Below are positions 60,777 to 64,000 of a stretch of 64,000 nucleotides of DNA, one piece after another. The stretch's first letter is position 1, and each line of letters opens with the position of its first letter. The stretch comes from an uncultured Alistipes sp. (lineage in GTDB: Bacteria > Bacteroidota > Bacteroidia > Bacteroidales > UBA932), in NCBI GenBank assembly GCA_902388455.1, contig CABMPD010000003.1:1-64000 (forward strand), written 5' to 3'. Made by a program: the position numbers and the translations under genes. The notes beneath the pieces were generated by a model, which was given only the letters and a program-made list of their open reading frames with translations, searched no databases and was not told the DNA's origin.

Positions 60777-61973
60777 ATGAAAATTTTAAATCTTCATGTT
60801 AAAAATATAGGTCCTTTTAGAGATGCTTATTTGGATTTTGCTTCTGACTTTAAAGAAGCTGTTCCTGTAACTATAATTACAGGAATGAACGGAGCAGGAA
60901 AGTCAATAATAATAGATGCTACACGCGCTGCTTTCTCTGGAGGTGATGTGCTAGAGCGTAATATTGTTGCAGACAGCAGTGATTTTATTATCGAAATGGA
61001 ATTCGAAGACTATAACGGTAAGCAGAAAGTATCTACATCTCATTTAGATGGTAATATGCAAATCCAAGCAGCTACGGAATATAATAGTATAACAAGACCA
61101 TTGAGATATGGTTATGAGAAGTCAGCTAAAATACATCCATGGGTTATAGATTATTGGTCCGCCAAAGCTCCTACAGATTCATTCAATATTAAGAACATGG
61201 CGAATATAAACCATTTCGATGTGATGAAAGACGTCATGAACGGCAGAAAGAGTAATTTAGATTTAGTGAACTTTATATGCCAAATTGACTATCTCCGTAG
61301 TAGTGAAATGCCTACTGAAAAACAACTCGGTGAGGTGGTTTATGGCAAACTTAAAGAAATAGTTGAAGCATGCCTTGACAAAGGCATCTTCAAATATGTA
61401 CGCCGTGGTGACCTAACTCCTATAATTGAACAGAATGGAACCGAACTTTCATTGGAAAAATTGAGTAGCGGAAATCTGTTTCTTCTCGAACATCTGTTGT
61501 TGTTATTATGCAAGATGTATTCAGTATCAGTCCTCAATGGAATGAGGCCTGAGGACATAGTAAATATTCCGGGATTATTGCTTATTGATGAAATAGAAAC
61601 GCATATGCATCCCAAATGGCAGAAAAAAATTCTAGGTATAATACGTCGTTTCTTCCCTAATCTGCAAATTATATTGACAACACATTCTCCTTTTGTCGTT
61701 GCATCAATAGATGGTGCTCGTATATACACATGTGTATCAAGAACGGGTTATAGCGAAGTATGCGATGAAACAGAACGCTATGCTCACATGCCTGTTGAAG
61801 ATGTATTAATGTCTGATGCCTTTGATGAAGTACATCCTTTTAATGATGAGATTGCAGGTCTGATGCATGAACGCAAAAAACTTATTGAAGAAGGCAGGAA
61901 AGACGCAGCGAAGGAAATAGAAGATAGATTATATTCTATGAATCCGGAATATTTTTCGTATTTGAAATTTTAG
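60777..61973 (+). CDS. ptuA: Septu-like ATPase PtuA
   Basis: 398 aa ABC/SMC-like ATPase: Walker A GMNGAGKS (36-43), signature-like LSSGNLFLLEHLL, Walker B LLLIDEIETHMHPKW and H-loop TTHSPFVVAS. This is the OLD/AAA-type layout of PtuA in Septu anti-phage systems, in which PtuA controls an HNH nuclease. The HNH gene follows after 12 bp. AT-rich like the rest of the unit. Starts 29 bp after the inner IS end. Confidence 0.83.
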   Translation: MKILNLHVKNIGPFRDAYLDFASDFKEAVPVTIITGMNGAGKSIIIDATRAAFSGGDVLERNIVADSSDFIIEMEFEDYNGKQKVSTSHLDGNMQIQAATEYNSITRPLRYGYEKSAKIHPWVIDYWSAKAPTDSFNIKNMANINHFDVMKDVMNGRKSNLDLVNFICQIDYLRSSEMPTEKQLGEVVYGKLKEIVEACLDKGIFKYVRRGDLTPIIEQNGTELSLEKLSSGNLFLLEHLLLLLCKMYSVSVLNGMRPEDIVNIPGLLLIDEIETHMHPKWQKKILGIIRRFFPNLQIILTTHSPFVVASIDGARIYTCVSRTGYSEVCDETERYAHMPVEDVLMSDAFDEVHPFNDEIAGLMHERKKLIEEGRKDAAKEIEDRLYSMNPEYFSYLKF

Positions 61974-61985
61974 TAGATTTGTTAT

Positions 61986-62654
61986 ATGAGACATATAGAC
62001 AGATTGCCGGAACCTCAGATACTTACTGACAAACATTACGAATGGCAGAAGAAGTTTGATGAAAAAAGGGAAAACAACCCAAATGCCAGACCGGATAGCA
62101 GTAAATATGGGCATAAAAATATTAGAGAGATATTAGACAGTTGTTCTCATTTCAAATGTTTTTATTGTGAAGCTACATTAAAAGGTGACTTAAAGGAAAT
62201 AGACCATTTCAAAGAAGTTGCAATTGCTCCTGAATTAGCCTATACATGGTCAAATCTATACTTGTCCTGCCATAACTGTAATGACAAACTTTCTCATGAT
62301 GTGATACCTCTGAGTGATGTACTTGACCCTTGTTCAGACACAGATGACGAGATAAAGAAAAACATTACTTTTGAAGATGAATGTATATGCGCTCAACCAG
62401 ATTCCGAGAAAGGATTACAGACAATCAAAAAGTTTCGTTTAAATTCAGATGTACAGGATTTCAAACGTCTCAAATGGCTGAAAATAATCAAAGATAGAGT
62501 AATAGATATTCAAGGCAAAATGATAAACGAAGCTCGTAATCAATTTACAGAAGAAGAAAAGAAAAGTTTACTTAGATTTATGCAACGGGATCAACAGTAT
62601 AGTTTGATGAGTGAAATGTATTTACGAAAGCACTTACCAAATTTATTTACATAA
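61986..62654 (+). CDS. ptuB: Septu-like HNH nuclease PtuB
   Basis: 222 aa. The HNH core has zinc cysteines C58-x-x-C61 (CFYC) and C95-x-x-C98 (SCHNC), with catalytic EIDHF (D73, H74) and WSNLYLSC between. This matches PtuB of Septu. It is expected to degrade DNA or tRNA-type substrates on infection when released by PtuA. Its stop codon is followed within 2 bp by the 39-bp inverted repeat. Confidence 0.83.
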   Translation: MRHIDRLPEPQILTDKHYEWQKKFDEKRENNPNARPDSSKYGHKNIREILDSCSHFKCFYCEATLKGDLKEIDHFKEVAIAPELAYTWSNLYLSCHNCNDKLSHDVIPLSDVLDPCSDTDDEIKKNITFEDECICAQPDSEKGLQTIKKFRLNSDVQDFKRLKWLKIIKDRVIDIQGKMINEARNQFTEEEKKSLLRFMQRDQQYSLMSEMYLRKHLPNLFT

Positions 62655-62655
62655 T

Positions 62656-62694
62656 GAAGAAAATTTCACGAAAACAAAAAGTTTAAATCACTTC
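62656..62694. repeat. Right 39-bp terminal inverted repeat of the unit
   Basis: Perfect inverted copy of the IS5 left end, directly after the ptuB stop, with no transposase next to it. ATT follows at 62695-62697. Confidence 0.9.
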
Positions 62695-62695
62695 A

Positions 62696-62956
62696 TTCGC
62701 TAATTTTCAACGATTTCGAAAAATTTGGTTTGGACATAATAATCCTAATATTGATATCGCCATCGCACCTATTGTTCCATTTCTGAACGAATTAAAAAAA
62801 GAGAATATTAATATATTTTTCAAGGCAATACCATTAATATATGCCCTGAAGCAAGAAAATATCAAAGAGGTTGACTATATCACATTGAATGTACCCCCTG
62901 TAGCGTTTTCAAATGTACCACTTCAGACATGGTCGCTTTCGGTTCGGCAAAGTTAA
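62696..62956 (+). pseudogene. Trypsin-like protease gene, 3' fragment
   Basis: An open frame from 62696 encodes FANFQRFRKIWFGHNNPNID and then IAIAPIVPFLNELKKEN. It contains the NPNIDIAI segment that fits the catalytic-Asp motif of trypsin-like proteases. No start codon. Homologous-looking sequence stops near SNVPLQT (about 62930); beyond this the frame reads IS21 end sequence until a TAA. The gene is thus cut at both ends of this piece and lacks the catalytic Ser region. Confidence 0.65.
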
Positions 62957-62958
62957 GA

Positions 62959-63690
62959 TTATTTCTGATTTTTTCTTCTCATCGAGTCACCTTTTAGCTC
63001 AATCCGAACCGCGTTAGCGGTGATGCGGTCCATGATTGCGTCAGCCAAGGTCGGCTCATTGATGTAGTCATACCATTTGGATACAGGGAGTTGTGATGTC
63101 ACGATGACGGATTTCCTCTGATAGCAGTCTTCCAGGATCTGGAGCAGGGCCAGACGTGAGTTGTTGTCAAGCGGCTGCAGTCCGAAGTCATCAAAGATGA
63201 CGAGGTCATTCTTCTCGATGTGGTTGATGACTTTAAGAAGGCTTCCGTCAAGTTTGGCGAGCGCTATACGCTCGATGAACTTGTTCATGGAGAAGTATTC
63301 CACCCTGTGTCCCATGAAGCAGGCCTGTCTTCCGATGGCACATGCCAGGAACGATTTTCCGCATCCTGTCCTGCCGTCTATGAGAAGATTCTCGGCTCTG
63401 TCTATGAAGGTGCAGTCCATAAGTCCGAGCAGCATCTCCTTGCCCAGATTCCTCTCTTCCGAACAGATTACATCTTCCATTACGGCATTGTAGCGCAGTT
63501 TGCTGGTCTTGAGGTACATTTCTGTCCTCTTGCGGTTGCGGTACTGCCGTTCCGCTTCAGCAAGTCTTGCAATAAAGGTGTCCAAAGCAGGCCACTGGCT
63601 TGCAGGCATACTCTGAAGGGCTTTGTAGCATTCCGCCATGCCCTTGAGTTTAAGTCCCTCCAGCTGGAGGATCGTTTCTTGTGTGTTCAT
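62959..63690 (-). CDS. istB: IS21-family helper ATPase IstB
   Basis: 243 aa with Walker A GRTGCGKSFL and Walker B VIFDDFG, and the typical N-terminus LEGLKLKGMAECY. IstB regulates IstA-dependent transposition and target choice. It follows istA by 35 bp in the usual order. Confidence 0.92.
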   Translation of the reverse strand: MNTQETILQLEGLKLKGMAECYKALQSMPASQWPALDTFIARLAEAERQYRNRKRTEMYLKTSKLRYNAVMEDVICSEERNLGKEMLLGLMDCTFIDRAENLLIDGRTGCGKSFLACAIGRQACFMGHRVEYFSMNKFIERIALAKLDGSLLKVINHIEKNDLVIFDDFGLQPLDNNSRLALLQILEDCYQRKSVIVTSQLPVSKWYDYINEPTLADAIMDRITANAVRIELKGDSMRRKNQK

Positions 63691-63725
63691 TGTCTTGTAT
63701 TCATTTGTGTGCCGGCATGATTGTC

Positions 63726-64000
63726 CTATTGATATGCAGACGCGCCTCTCACGTTGTCGTTCCGGGGCATGTATGAAGCCGTATCCGACGGTGTCAGTGG
63801 TATGTCGTCAAGATTGTTCTTGAGTATTGCCTCTATGCGTTTGTATGTGGACGCGGTCTTCGGCTCTATCCGTCTGCAGGCTGCCTCTAGCCGGTCCGCC
63901 CCGTATCTTACGGCCAGGCGCAGGACACCCTGGCAGGAGCGGTATGCCTGCTGCACGAACAGGGCGGACTTCAGTATGCAGTCTATGGACTCACGTGTGT
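63726..64000 (-). CDS. istA: IS21-family transposase IstA, C-terminal part
   Basis: The frame is open from the window edge to the stop at 63726. It encodes the IstA C-terminal region (AYRSCQGVLRLAVRYGADRL, RIEPKTASTYKRIEAILKNN). The catalytic core lies outside the window. Confidence 0.85.
   Translation of the reverse strand, partial: TRESIDCILKSALFVQQAYRSCQGVLRLAVRYGADRLEAACRRIEPKTASTYKRIEAILKNNLDDIPLTPSDTASYMPRNDNVRGASAYQ

Larger units (their letters stand above)
59816..62694. mobile_element. Putative IS5-type unit carrying a Septu-like cargo, bounded by 39-bp inverted repeats
   Basis: 59816-59854 and 62656-62694 are perfect 39-bp inverted copies (GAAGTGATTTAAAC...). Between them lie a full IS5-type element (59816-60747) and the PtuA/PtuB-like pair. 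ATT flanks the unit on both sides (59813-59815 and 62695-62697). The inner IS end at 60730-60747 and the outer right end share 18 bp. Joining the flanks restores a protease-like coding sequence, so the unit was inserted there. Movement as one unit is inferred, not shown. Confidence 0.7.
62930..64000 (-). mobile_element. IS21-family insertion sequence, partial
   Basis: Carries istB and the 3' end of istA on the minus strand. Its end near 62930 (TGGTCGCTTTCGG) interrupts the protease gene. The other end lies beyond the window. The boundary is estimated from where protease similarity stops. Confidence 0.7.

Noticed and set aside
60777..62654. Retron-associated PtuAB
   Set aside because: No reverse transcriptase gene or msr/msd-like repeat lies next to the pair inside the repeat-bounded unit.

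Overview
The window reads as chromosomal DNA of a gut-type Bacteroidales bacterium, genus unresolved. The basis is GC-rich coding DNA and many promoters of the Bacteroidetes pattern (TTTG, about 20 bp, TAnnTTTG). Families typical of the phylum also occur: a GldH-like lipoprotein next to a PSP1/RicT-like protein, a BF3164-type six-bladed propeller lipoprotein, a PG0541-like protein at the end of an RND operon, an OMP beta-barrel receptor with a carboxypeptidase-like domain, and a Bacteroidales-type arm-binding integrase.

From 1 to about 43600 the window is ordinary core chromosome. In order it holds: 123-bp tandem repeats; a HemW-like radical SAM protein with low-complexity insertions; small envelope proteins; an ABC transporter/GntR/outer-membrane receptor operon with a palindrome over its promoter; TrmN6; DUF3109; an M16-like peptidase that has lost its zinc motif; a TPR protein; a U32 peptidase/RlhA-like protein; an EFR1 flavodoxin-ferredoxin; HolB; RicT-like, GldH-like and TrmB; a polyprenyl synthase; two porin paralogues flanking thioredoxin; L-serine dehydratase; a TetR-TolC-MFP-RND-PG0541 efflux operon; Kbl; a lipoprotein form of peptide deformylase; a propeller lipoprotein; rplM-rpsI and rpsB-tsf; DusB; PfkA; and an Xaa-Pro aminopeptidase. 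No rRNA, tRNA or CRISPR array was seen.

From about 43640 to the window end lies a mobile genomic island; its far end is outside the window. It opens with a non-coding stretch of repeats and hairpins, then a tyrosine recombinase, three small DNA-binding or accessory proteins, a RepA-like ATPase, a primase-like protein, and an array of TGTCCC/GGGACA repeats that could be an origin or operator. Defence-type cargo follows. (1) A 5-methylcytosine methyltransferase with McrB-like and McrC-like proteins, resembling LlaJI/BsuMI-type restriction-modification; base composition switches abruptly inside the mcrB-like gene, suggesting exchange of the recognition half. (2) An overlapping three-gene cassette of ParB-like protein, putative PD-(D/E)xK-like nuclease and a second cytosine methyltransferase, with its own promoter. 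(3) A KAP-type P-loop NTPase divergent from a trypsin-like protease gene across a perfect palindromic promoter. (4) A Septu-like PtuA/PtuB pair.

The Septu-like pair sits between an IS5-family element and a lone inverted copy of that element's end, giving a 2.9-kb unit bounded by perfect 39-bp inverted repeats. This unit is inserted in the protease gene, whose 3' end is also cut off by an IS21-family element. An insertion sequence apparently carrying a defence system as cargo, and the ParB-like/nuclease/methyltransferase cassette, are the best candidates here for something not well described.
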